Shown piece after piece: positions 44,720-54,571 of a stretch of 64,000 nt of DNA. The position numbers were made by a program, and so were the translations under genes. Location: positions 249,962 through 313,961 of the forward strand of contig KV918814.1 of the NCBI GenBank assembly GCA_002049455.2, read 5' to 3'. The notes beneath the pieces were generated by a model that had not been told where the DNA came from, did not search any database, and was given only the letters and a program-made list of their open reading frames with translations. Every line of letters begins with the position of its first letter. Within the stretch, counting starts at the first letter, position 1. This DNA is from Porphyra umbilicalis (Eukaryota > Rhodophyta > Bangiophyceae > Bangiales > Bangiaceae).

Positions 44720-45580
44720 ATGTCGTCCTACTTTTCCATGGTCGCCTCCCTGCCCATCCCCGGCTTTTCCCGGCGGCCCGGCACCCCCCTCCCGCCCCCC
44801 CCCCGCCACCCGCTACTGGCCGCTGACGGCCATGGTTGGGGCGCGGGCGGCGACCCCCCCCCGCCCCCCCCCCCCCCCCCCACCGCCCCACGCCCCCCCT
44901 CCCCCACCCCGGGCGCGCGGCCAAGCTGCCCCTCGACCCCGGCGAGCACATTGTCGCCACCTACACGGCCGCCCTCGCACGCACGCGGGGCCTCCCCCTC
45001 CAAGGGCGCCTCGTGCTCACGACCACCCACCTGCGCTTTGCCGGCGGGCGGCTGCGGCACGCCGCGGCGACGGCGTTGCGGCTCGCCGATGTCGTCTCCA
45101 TCCGCCGCTGCACGGGCGGCGCGCTCGCCGGCGGGCGGCTGGCCGTCTCCCCCCGCCGCGGCGACGCGTGGACGGTGCTCCTCGGCGCCGCGCGGCACCG
45201 CTCCGACGTGGCCGCCGCCGTCACGGCGGCGGTCGCGCGCGTGCGTGGCGTCGCCGTCGGCGACGTCGCCGACGAGCGCGAGTCGGCAGAGGAGGAGGCG
45301 GCGGCGGTGGCGGCGGTCGTGCACGCGGTCCGCCGGGGGGGGCGGGGGGGGGGGGGGGGGGGGGGGGGGGGGCGAGGGGGGGAGGGGGGGGGGGGGAAGG
45401 ACGCTGACGGCACCCTCTCTGACCCGGGGCCCCTGGTGGGGGGGGCGCCTGCGGGGGGGGACGCCTCCTCCTCCTCCGTGTCGAGTGGCTCCTCCCTGCC
45501 CGCGTCGCCGCCGCCCGAGCGGGCGCCGCGCGCCGCGCGCGGCGCGGCGGGCGTCAGCGTCGGCTCGGCGGTGACGGCGT

Positions 45581-45617
<37 letters not shown>

Positions 45618-46601
45618 GGCCGCGTCCGACGCGGCACCGCCGCCGCCGTCGCTGCGGGCGGCGGCGGCCGTGGCGGCGGCGGCGGCGCGGCGGCGGCGGC
45701 GGCCGACGGCGGTGGCGGCGGCGGCGGCGGCGTCGACGGCGGCGGCACCCCGCGCCGCGGCGGCCGCAACGGTGGCGGCGGCGGTTGCTGACGCGCCTGC
45801 CGTCGCGGCCCCCTCACCCCTCCCCCCCCCCCCTGGGCCACTCCCGCCCCTCCCCCGACGGCGGCGCGTCCGACGCGGCGCCGCCGCCGCCGCCGCTGCG
45901 GGCGGCGGCGGCCGTGGCGGCGGCGGCGGCGCGGCGGCGGCGGCGGCCGACGACGGCGGCGGCGGCGGCGGCGTCGACGGCGGCGGCACCCCGCGCCGCG
46001 GCGGCCGCAACGGTGGCGGCGGCGGCGGTTGCTGACGCGCCTGCCGTTGCGGCTCCCTCACCCCCCCCCCCCCCCCCCTGGGCCACTTCCGCCCCTCCCC
46101 CGACGGTGGCGCGTGGGCGTTGACGCCCCCCCCCCCCCGCCGTGCGCGCTCACGCCCGTCGCCCGCCGCACCTTCCCCGGCGTGACCGTCGACGCTGCGT
46201 GGGCGGCCGTCTTTGCCGACCCGGCGTTTGCGGCGGCGTTTGCCGCCTCGCGCGGCAAAGCCGACATTGTCGTCCCCGCCACGTGGGCGGTACCCGCGGG
46301 CGGTGCCGCCGCCGCCGCCGCCCCCACCGCCGTGCCGTCGCGCACGGTCACCTACACCAAGCCGCTGGCGCTCCGCATCGGCCCCGCGGCGACGCGCGTC
46401 GTCGAGCGGCACCGCCTCGCGGGCGGCGGCCGCAGCGCCGCCGCCGCCGCCGCCGCCGCCCCCGCCGACGGCGCGCCATTGTCGGCGGCGGGTGCGCCGC
46501 TGGCCGGCTTGACCGTCGACATGTCCCTCGCGTCGCTCGACGTGCCGTTTGGCACCGCCTTCACCGTGGAGACGCGCGTCGAGTTGCGGGCGGTCCCCGT
46601 G

Positions 46602-46641
<40 letters not shown>

Positions 46642-47234
46642 CGGCGGCCACGGAAATGACGGTGGCGGTTGGGGTGGCGTGGGCGGCCGCCCGCGTCACC
46701 CGCCTCACGCCCGTGGGGTTGATTGAACGGGGGGCGGCGGCGGCGGCGGCAGCGTCGGCGGAAGCGTTTTTGGCGGCCGCCGCGGCGGCGACCGCCGCGC
46801 GGCCGGCGGGGGTCGACGCCGACGCGGCGGCGGCGGGCGCGCCAGTGGCGGCGGCCGCCGCGGCGCGGCCGGCGGTCGGATACGCGGCGGCGGCGGCGGC
46901 GGCGGCGCCGCCGCCGACCATGGCGGGCACGACCCCGTCGCCACCGCCGGGGCCCCCAGACACCAGCGGGCACCTGGATGGCGGCGAGGCGGCGGCCGCC
47001 CGTTGCGACGCCACCCCCGCGGCGGCGACGGCCGCCGCCGCCGCCGCCGCTCCCGCCACCGCAGCCGACACCGCCGCGGCCGCCGGCCGACGCGAGGCGG
47101 GCCCCGCGCCGGCGCCCGCGCCGCCGGCACCGCAGGCGCCGGTGCCGACGCCCGCGGCGACACCGCCGCCGCCCGTGAATTCCACGCCCGCCGCCGACGG
47201 CGGGGCGTCGGCAACCCGCACCGCCACCCCCGCC

Positions 47235-47272
<38 letters not shown>

Positions 47273-47468
47273 CCGCGCCGCGCCGCCGCCGGGGGCGGCG
47301 GCGGCCACGGCCGGTCGGCGGCTCGTCGACGCCTGCGGCGCCCTGTCGCCGCCCGTCGCGGGCCTCCTCGGCGTGGCCGTCGGCGTGGCGGCGACGCTCG
47401 CCGCCCCGTCGGTTGCGTGTGGGCGGCTCGGCGCCGCCGTCGGGTGGACGTGCGTGGGCGGCGGGTGA
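44720..47468 (+). CDS. GRAM-VASt (LAM/Aster/VAD1-type) lipid transfer protein
   Basis: Predicted sterol or lipid transfer protein anchored at membrane contact sites. Starts MSSYFSMVASLPIPGFSRRP after GCAGCC. A GRAM domain (about residues 70-175) has LPLDPGEHIVATYTAALA, LPLQGRLVLTTTHLRFAGG and ALRLADVVSIRR. A 300-residue Ala/Pro/Gly linker includes a tandem duplication (45622-46110). The VASt domain (about 475-690) shows VARRTFPGVTVDAAWAAVFA, SRTVTYTKPLALRIGP, VDMSLASLDVPFGTAFTVET, and a Glu/Met-rich strand. The end has a hydrophobic helix (PPVAGLLGVAVGVAATLAA), the expected tail anchor. Domain order GRAM, VASt, helix is that of yeast Lam and animal GRAMD1 proteins. Frame breaks sit in C/G runs: 44,870-44,881, the G tract at 45,340-45,397, and C runs in the duplicated units. 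A GACGCG microsatellite codes Asp-Ala repeats. Confidence 0.85.
45336..45399. repeat. G-rich homopolymeric tract inside GRAM-VASt gene
   Basis: About 60 bases, nearly all G, after the GRAM domain. Frame cannot be trusted across it, and it is a possible G-quadruplex site. Confidence 0.8.
45622..46110 (+). repeat. Tandem duplication, two units of about 244 bp, in coding linker
   Basis: Unit 1 is 45622-45865 and unit 2 is 45866-46110. Both begin GCGTCCGACGCGGC, contain a long GCC/GGC block, TCGACGGCGGCGGCACCCCG, GTTGCTGACGCGCCTGCCGT, a C run, and TGGGCCACT(C/T)CCGCCCCTCC. Unit length is not a multiple of three in either copy and the C runs differ, so the copies would be read in different frames unless run lengths are miscalled. 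Confidence 0.8.
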
Positions 47469-48012
47469 GGCGCGGCCCGCCGCGGGGCGTCGTCCTGCTT
47501 GTTTTTTTTTTTTCGTATTTTTGGGGGGGGGGAAGGGGGGGGCGGGGGGGGCCCGGCGTGTGAGGGGGGGGGCACGCTCCCAGTGGGAGGGGGCGCGGGC
47601 CCACGCGCCGCGGCGGGCGCGGACGCGGCGACCGCCCGGCGGCGCACCGGCCGTTGCGCCCGCCGCCGCGCGCGGTGGTGGGCGGGCGGTCCCCGTTTGG
47701 GGCCGCGCGCCGGTCGGCCGCGCGCGGCAGCCGGCGGGTGCGCGGCGCTGCCGGCAGCGCGCGACGCGGCGCTGCCGCCGCCCCGTGGCCGGCGGCGGCG
47801 GCGTGGGAGGTCGGGTGGTCGGCACCCCACCACCCGGTCGGCCAATGTACAGTACACCGCGGTCGCGGGCGATGCCGAGGGGTGGGGGCGGGCGTGTAGG
47901 GGCGGCGGCCGTCGACCGCCCGCCTCGCCGGGCGGGGTCCGTAAACGGCCGGCCGGTGCCGGCGCGACGCTAGACGACACCAGAAACAAAAAAAAGACGG
48001 TGGCGGCGCCCG
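47469..48012. other. Intergenic region between convergent genes
   Basis: Begins with a T run (47,502-47,513) and G-rich tract (47,522-47,572), then GC-rich DNA to the stop of the minus-strand gene. It contains the two 3' untranslated regions. No gene seen. Confidence 0.4.
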
Positions 48013-48298
48013 CTACGGGCCGCCGCCCACCCACACGGGCCGCGGCCGCCACACGCGCACCGTCCGCCGCGCCGACGCGACGGCCAGGTCCTCGTACTCG
48101 ACGTCGGGCGGCGCGCCGTCCAGGGCCCCCTGCGACGGACCCCAGTTGCAGCACGAACACACAATGGCCGCCACGTCGACGTGGCGGCCGCGGCGGCCGC
48201 CCGCCGGGGGCGGGTCCGCCCCCGCCCCTGCCGCCGCCACGTCGGCGCCGCCACCGCTACCACCGGCGCCGCCGCCGCCAACCCCGTCGCCGCGCCCG

Positions 48299-48338
<40 letters not shown>

Positions 48339-48715
48339 TCGTGTGGTTTGCGGCCTCTACCCCCCCCCCCCCCCCGCCCCCCCCTCCCCGCCGCCATCAA
48401 CGACGAGGCAGGCGACCGCGTCGGCCAACGCCACGTGCGCGTGCCACAACAGCAGCACGACGGCAGACGCCCCCCCCACGGCCACCGTCACCTCCCCGAC
48501 GCGCGCGCGCGCAACGGCGAGGCGCTCAATCGCCGCCACGGCCGCCGCCGACGCGGCCGCGTCGGCGGCGGGGTCGACCGCGACCGCCGCCCACCGGGAG
48601 CGGAGCGCAAACGTGGCGGCGGCGCGGGGGGTGGCGCCGTCGCCAACGGCGACGAGGAGCACGTCGGGGGCGGAAAATGGCAGCACCCGGGGGGGGGGGG
48701 GGGGGGGGGGAGGGT

Positions 48716-48748
<33 letters not shown>

Positions 48749-49673
48749 CGCCGCCGCTGGTGGCGGCCGCGCCAGATGCGCGCGCGCCGCCGCAAAGGCG
48801 CCAAACGACTCGGTGAGCTCCTTGGCGTTTGGGAACACGCGCAGCGACAGCAGCAGCGGCGCGCAGTCGAGGGCGACGAGCTCGTCGGCGTAGCGCCAGT
48901 TGGCGCCGACAAAATTCTCGGCCGGCCGCGCGGCGGCGCCCCCTCCGACGCCGCCCCCCCCCCCGCCGCCCCCGCCGCCCGCACCGCCGCCCGCCGCGCG
49001 CGCGTCGCCGCGCCCGCGCCGTCGGTCGCCGCCGCGCCGCGCGCGGCAACGGCCGCGGCGCGCCCCGCGGCGCGCCACGCAACGCCGTCGGCGGCCCCCC
49101 CGAGCGTCGGCACCCCCGCCGCCGAGATGGCAAACGCGCCGCGGCGTTTAAAGGTCGGGTGGGGGTGGCCCCCGCCGCCGACCGGCGCGCCCGGTGCGGC
49201 GGCACCAACCGTGGCGGCGGCGGCGGCGGCGGCGCCGTCATCATCCGCGCCGCCGTCGCCGGCGGCAGCGGGAGCGGCAGCCCCCACGACGTGCGCCCGC
49301 ACCGCGCGCCCGAGCGCCGCGCGCCACGCGCCCCCGTCGGCGGGGGCGGGCGGCAGCGGCGGGCGCCCCGCCGCCACGCGCGCGGCGGACGCGGCGCCAT
49401 AGACGGCGCGGAGGGTGGCCGCCGTCGTCCACACGCCGGGGGTCGACGCAAAGCCGCCCCCGTCGAGGACGGTGACGAGGGCGTCGCGGAGGCGCCCGCG
49501 CTCCCCGGGGGGGGGGGGGGCGCTCGGGTGGGGGGGGGGGGGGAGGAGGGGGGGGGGGGGGGCCGCCCCCGCCCCCGGGGGGGAAGGGCACCACCCGGGC
49601 CCCCGCGGGGTGGCCGACCGCCGGGGGCGGGGCGGCGCCCGACGCGGCGGCGCCCGACGCGGCGGCGCCCGAC

Positions 49674-49716
<43 letters not shown>

Positions 49717-50029
49717 CGGCAGCCTCTGCCGCCGCCTGCTTTGCCACCCGCCGCGCGACGCCCCGCGCGTGGCGGCGGGAGCGGCCGACGCCGGCGGCCG
49801 CGTCGGCCACTGCCGGGCGCACCGCCACGGCCGGCGCGCCGACCGGGGACGCCCACACGCGCACCGCCGGCGGGCGGCGGCGGCGGGCGGGGGGGCGGGG
49901 GGCGGGGGGCGCCGCCGACGCGGCCACCCCCGCGGTCGGGGGGAAGCCACGGGGGGGGGGGGGGGGTGACAGCTGCAGCGCGTCCCATGGGGCAGGGGGG
50001 GGGGAGACTGCCACTGCAGCGGGTGCCAT
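48013..50029 (-). CDS. Unrecognised protein with Rossmann-like C-terminal domain
   Basis: Starts in ACCATGG with MAPAAVAVSPPPAPWDALQL, then a basic Ala-rich region. After G runs near 49,510-49,580 the frame changes to RLRDALVTVLDGGGFASTPG, and on to HPHPTFKRRGAFAISAAGVP. A further frame gives ENFVGANWRYADELVALDCA, FPNAKELTESFGAFAAA. The last 200 residues hold DVLLVAVGDGATPRAAATFA, RWAAVAVDP, VVLLLWHAHVALADAVACLV, VDVAAIVCSCCNWG, and ARRTVRVWRPRPVW. A glycine-rich VGDGxTP loop followed by a strand ending in Asp is typical of nucleotide- or SAM-binding Rossmann folds, and the Cys pair is notable. I do not recognise the family. About 670 residues, with at least three homopolymer-linked frame breaks. 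Confidence 0.55.
49635..49683. repeat. 15-bp tandem repeat in coding sequence
   Basis: Three copies of GGCGCCCGACGCGGC encode a repeated Ala-Ala-Ser-Gly-Ala unit in the Ala-rich N-terminal part of the surrounding minus-strand gene. Confidence 0.7.
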
Positions 50030-50216
50030 GGTGCAGGGGGGGGGGGGGGGGGGTCGACGCCGCCGCGGCACGAGGCGGGCGGGGGGGGGGGGCGGCGGGG
50101 CCCGCACGCGACCGACGACGTACGTCGGCGGCGGCGGCGCGGGGCGCGCGACGCGGATCCACCCTATCCGGATATGGCGCCATTGGTGGCTCGTGGCCAG
50201 CTGCGCTGGACGTCCA

Positions 50217-50248
50217 GAAAACAACGGTGTCCGGACACCGTTGTTTTC
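50217..50248. repeat. 32-bp perfect palindrome
   Basis: Each arm is GAAAACAACGGTGTCC with no spacer. As RNA it would form a 16-bp stem without a proper loop; as DNA a cruciform. Confidence 0.8.
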
Positions 50249-50268
50249 GTCTTTTTCAACTTTCATGG

Positions 50269-50331
50269 GGCTTTTTCCGTCTGAAAAGCCCAGCAACTCT
50301 CCGTGGGCATATGCCCACGGGGAGGTGCTGG
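50269..50331. repeat. Two adjacent hairpins
   Basis: GGGCTTTT faces AAAAGCCC (stem about 50,269-50,292), immediately followed by a 42-bp inverted repeat (50290-50331) centred on CCGTGGGCATATGCCCACGG with two mismatches in the 21-base arms. Confidence 0.65.
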
Positions 50332-50385
50332 CAGACGCCCGCCGCTCCTTGATCCTTTCCCAAAACCGGCAAGCCTCCCGCCGAC

Positions 50386-50566
50386 GCGCCGTCGCGCCCG
50401 ACCGCGGCCCGCGTGCGGGCGTGGCCTAGACTTGTCGAGGCTGGCCAGGCTGGCAGGCTGGCCAGGCTTTGTCGAGGCTGGCCAGGCTGGCAGGCTAGCC
50501 AGGCTGGCCAGGCTGGACATGTCCAGGCCACGCCCGCACGCGGGCCGCGGTCGGGCGCGACGGCGC
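50386..50566. repeat. 42-bp perfect inverted repeat enclosing a minisatellite
   Basis: Arms 50386-50427 and 50525-50566 are exact inverted copies. The 97-bp interior is built from GGCTGGCCAGGCTGGCAG-type units (about 18 bp, imperfect) ending in the palindromic GGACATGTCC. As single-stranded nucleic acid the whole would fold into a long stem. Confidence 0.8.
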
Positions 50567-51826
50567 GTGTGGACATGGGACCTGGGGTTGGAACGGCGGC
50601 CCGCCTCGTCGGTGCGGGTCGACGTCCCCCTGCGGCGCGCGACGCGCCTTGTTGGCCCCGGCTCTCGAGGCCCGGCGCACCGCCGAGGCATTGCCCCCAC
50701 CCGACCGTCCCCACGGGGGCGCCGCAAGGCAGGGGCGCTCCCCGGCAATGCTCGGCGCCTGACAATGGCCTCGGGTGCTCAACAGCCCGACACTCTGGCA
50801 CCACGGTGTGCCGCTCTGCAACAGGCGGCGGGTGGCGGGACAGCAGGCCCCTCCACCACGACGGGGCACCTGGTCTAACGGGCGCTGTGCGACAGTCCAC
50901 ACGTGTCCGCCAACGGCATCTGTACTGTCCCCATGCGGCATCGTTTGTCAGGCTCCCTTCCAAGAATCCCCCCATGGAGCTGCCCAAGGGGTCGAGGGCG
51001 CGCGTGCAACACGCACCCTTGGTCCCACCAAGCCCTCCTGCGCGGCCCTGCTCGGGAGTGCCCACACGAGGGAGCGCCGGTCCCACGATCCAAAGAATGC
51101 CGCCCGAGGGCAGGGGATCTCGCGCCTGACACGGGGCCCCGCCCACACCCACCACGGGGGGCGTGCGTACCGGGCGGGGGTGCCAGCGCATCACCGCCCC
51201 ACGAAACGCTCGCGGGCCGCACGTTGCACGTCTGCCCAGCGGGGGTCACGGCCGTCTGGCGTCGGGGCGGTCCAGCACTTTTCGCGTCGAGGTCGTCCAG
51301 GCTGGACCGCCTCGCAACGGCGCCCGCACAGAGAAAGCACAATGGCGAACACAGCGCCCGACGGCGCCCATCGGACGATTTGCACCCACCACGCACCGCG
51401 GCGCCGCGGCCGCCCCAAAATCGGGCGGGGGAGGGCGACACACCCCCGCCTTGCCACCCCCAGGGCGCAAGTCGACGGAGCTGAATCATTCAGTGCCCTC
51501 TCATGGTGGGGCGGTACACCAACGCATCAGGGAGTTTTGCGGGCGGCGGTGGGAGCCGCTCCCATGTCCACCCCACCGGCCACAGGAGGGCACACCGGAA
51601 CGACACGCATCTCAACGGTGCACACCCCGCCCCCCACTCTAACGAGCGGCCGCCTGCCCCCGGGATTCGAGGGGGGGGCCCCCGACCCCGAAACGGGCGG
51701 CCGACCCTCCCCCTCACGCCGACACTTGCAGCGCAACTGCGCGTCGCGGGGCAACCGCCCCGCACCACTCCGCTGAGAGAGGGCGCGGGTGCCTCCACCA
51801 CCGCGGTACGGACCCCTCCCCGTGCC

Positions 51827-51833
51827 TATTTAA
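51827..51833 (+). promoter_or_regulatory. Possible TATA-like box
   Basis: TATTTAA in otherwise GC-rich DNA, about 225 bp upstream of the start codon at 52058. Position allows a 5' untranslated region of roughly 200 bases. The sequence alone cannot show that it is used. Confidence 0.3.
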
Positions 51834-52057
51834 GCACGCTCCCGACCGGCACTCACGTCGGGGTGCGATGCGGGCTGCGCTGTTAAAAAAGCAGCAAGCA
51901 GACCCTCTCCCCTTCCGCGTCGCGCCACGCCCCCCGACCCACTTCGCGCCGAGTCGTTTGGTCGGGACTCGGCGGCGCCCTCCCCTGCATCCTCCCCGCC
52001 CCATCTTTTCGTCGCATCCACCTGCGCTGCGGCCGACCCCCGCGAGGACAGTGCAGC

Positions 52058-52720
52058 ATGGCGTTTGGTGCCGAGCACAACGGGCTCGTGGGCACGAGCG
52101 CGTCTCCTGCACGCACGCCGGCGGGCACCACACGGCCGCGCCGCGCGGGGCACGTCCTATCCGCCGCCGTTGCCTGTGTTCTTGCCATCGGGTACTCCTT
52201 CGCCGTCGGCGGTGGGGCACCCCGTGGGGCGGCCGCGGCTGTTGCCCCGCCAGTCGTGCGGCAGCTGCACCCCAATGTATCTGTTTGGGTTGGCGACACC
52301 TATCTGCTGGCGGCCGACCAGCCCGCCGCGTGCCCGGCTTCGGTAGCCGTGGCGGACCCGCTGTTGGTCTCGGATACGTTGGTGGAGGTGACCCTCTCGG
52401 TCGGCGGCAGCACGTGCGATGGTGATACCCTCATTGGCCTGCACCACGAGGGCCTCCCGGTGCTCGTCGACATCTTGGGCCCAGACTATGAGGCCCTTGT
52501 GGATACCATCTTGGTGCTTGACCCAAACCTGACGGTCGTGCATGTAGAGTCGCCCCGTACTTGTGGAGTCGAGGCGCTGGCCGCCGAAACGGTGATAATC
52601 TTTTTCGCTGAGCCGTTGTCAGAGTTGGTGGGGGCGGCAGTTATCCTTCCGGACAACACGGTGTGTGAGATGGCCTTGTCAGGCGAGCCGGCGGCCACGG
52701 CAGACACCTTGGACGATTGA
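52058..52720 (+). CDS. Hypothetical secreted or membrane-anchored protein
   Basis: An uninterrupted 220-residue protein from CAGCATGG. A basic N-terminal tail (TRPRRAGH) precedes a hydrophobic segment HVLSAAVACVLAIGYSFAVG (about residues 32-51), a signal anchor or late signal peptide. The rest is balanced, rich in Val, Leu, Asp and Thr, strand-like (WVGDTYLLAADQP, VEVTLSVGGSTCDGDTLIGL, TLVVLDPNLTVVHV-type segments) with four cysteines. It is probably an extracellular or lumenal beta-rich domain. Low-GC third positions compared with neighbours suggest different codon use. No family recognised. A 9-bp-arm hairpin (ACGGCGGTC facing GACCGCCGT) follows about 25 bp after the stop. Confidence 0.68.
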   Translation: MAFGAEHNGLVGTSASPARTPAGTTRPRRAGHVLSAAVACVLAIGYSFAVGGGAPRGAAAAVAPPVVRQLHPNVSVWVGDTYLLAADQPAACPASVAVADPLLVSDTLVEVTLSVGGSTCDGDTLIGLHHEGLPVLVDILGPDYEALVDTILVLDPNLTVVHVESPRTCGVEALAAETVIIFFAEPLSELVGAAVILPDNTVCEMALSGEPAATADTLDD

Positions 52721-54571
52721 TGCGGGTGGGCGAGCGCCCCAACGACGGCGGTCGCGCCGGTTGTGACCGCCGTTGGCGTCGTCTCCTACCGGGCCAGGGC
52801 GCTTAACACGTGCCACCTGTATGGGTCAGGATTGAGACGCGTCTCAATACGTGCGCATTGAAGGGCGGGTTGAAGGGTGGGGTGTACGGTGGCCACGGGT
52901 GCTTTGGCGCCTGACGGCCGTGGTGGGCGGCGTTTGCATTGTTGGTTTATGCGTTGCTTGTGGTGCGTTGGTCGTGCGTCGGTTCGGTGAGTAGCGATTG
53001 TACCTTTCATGTTTGGGGCTGCTTTGTGTTTGGGGGGCGCCCGCGTGCTGGCCCTGGGCCATGGCCCGCCCAAAAGGATGTTGTCTTCAGTCGGGTTTCT
53101 TTGTGTTTCGTCCCCGTCCATGCGGTCCATGCACGACTCCAGCTGGGCCAGCCGGCGGCGCTCACGGTGGAGCGCCCGTGCGGGGGCGACGGAGTTGAGG
53201 GATTCGGGCTACCACGCTGCTGCCGATGGTGGGGGCGGTCATCGAGGTGGACGGTGTCAAAGTCGACGCCCGTTTAGTCACCGTCGTGGGGCCGTCCGCC
53301 AGCGGTACGTACCGCTCGCAATCGGGCTTGCGACAGCGCGACTTGATCCACCGTGCCGGCAAGCAACTACTATTATTGATGAAATATCGATAACCCAAGT
53401 CCCTTGGACTTTAGGACAGGTACTATCCAACATGCGCATAGGGGCCCCCATACTAATGTTTTTCCGAGCTAGTGCACGTTGCGGGAGTACTTGCGAAAAA
53501 GCGGGGTGGCCGCGGAAAGACCTCGCACGGCTCAGGCGGACGTCGCCGTACGGTGAGTCCGACATGGTTAGAAGCGTCACTCTGCAACGTATCTCTGCAT
53601 GTGTTTTGGCAGCATGGCCGTACGTTGGGCGTTTGTGAGATCCTACCATGTGAAGGAAGGGTTTTTTCTGGTTCAGATGGCTTGACACGGGGGGTCTGTG
53701 CTTCAGACGAGCTGGAAACGAGGACGCGTGCTGTATAGGCTGTCAGCGAGCCGTGCGTGACTTGGGACTGTCGCAAGCACAGAGTCGCCTGGGTGGGGGG
53801 CCGGCGCGCTCCGGGGTGGACGGCTCGGGCGCGCGCGTCTACCCGTGGACGCCCGCAGGGACATGAAAAAAAACACCAATGGAGTGTATGAAAAATATAA
53901 CCACGTGCCAAGTGAAGCGCGACGCGGCGTGTTTCAAGACTAAATAATGCTTGGGAAGTTACACAAATAGATGGTCTTCGATCACAGCACAACTCCAGGC
54001 CAGGGTGTTTTCGCGTACGCGCTTTCAGTCCTGTGTGGACACCCGGTCTTGTCGGTCACCCCCGAGGTCAGCCGTCCTGCCCGCCAGATCATGGTGGTCG
54101 GCTCTCGGCCGCGGCACGCGAGGCAGAGCCGCGGCGCAGCGCAGCGCCATCCGACGTGTTGTCCGGATCCGCGCGGGCGCCTTGTCGGTGAGACGCCTCT
54201 CGCCGAGCCCGTCGACAGCGGCAGTCGCGTGGGTGCCCTTGGCAAGGGGAGCTCTGTGTTGGCGCCAGGCTCTGCAGATGGCGGTGGAGGCCGCGCCAGC
54301 GGCCCTCGAGCGGGTCCCGACGGGTACGTCCGAGGCGGCAACGGCTCGTTGATGTCCCCTCGGCGAGTCGCGCGCCTCTGGGCTGCGGGTGCGCCGAGCG
54401 GGCCCTCTGGTGCAAGCAACGGACCCGCTTAGTCGCTGAAGGCACCACGCTGCTCGGCCCACCACCCCATCCTGTTTCCGTCCGTGCTGCCTCGCTGCTG
54501 ACGGGCGGTCACGGCGACGCCCCTGCGGGCCGTGCACCCGCCGTCGGCGCCCGCGCATCCGCCGTGCCACC
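52721..54571. other. Lower-GC intergenic region
   Basis: Contains an 18-bp palindrome (52831-52848), AT-rich stretches at 53,340-53,470 and 53,860-53,960, and short unsupported open frames on both strands. The right end is upstream of the methanethiol oxidase gene. Probably old repeats plus promoter. Confidence 0.35.
52831..52848. repeat. 18-bp perfect palindrome
   Basis: Arms ATTGAGACG, centre CGCG-like, reading identically on both strands; located 111 bp after the stop of the gene at 52058-52720. Confidence 0.6.

Larger units (their letters stand above)
50030..52057. other. Intergenic region with a hairpin cluster
   Basis: Left part is upstream of the minus-strand gene and has G runs (50,035-50,052). 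50,208-50,566 carries several inverted repeats, annotated separately. 50,600-51,800 is GC-rich with open frames on both strands and no recognised protein. The right end is upstream of the gene at 52058. Confidence 0.4.

Noticed and set aside
44961-47825. 954-codon open frame on the minus strand
   Set aside because: Antisense shadow of the GRAM-VASt gene; composition is repetitive and no motif is seen.
50256-51194. 312-codon minus-strand frame in the hairpin region
   Set aside because: It translates the minisatellite and the inverted-repeat arms, and gives Pro/Trp/Ala repeats without a domain.
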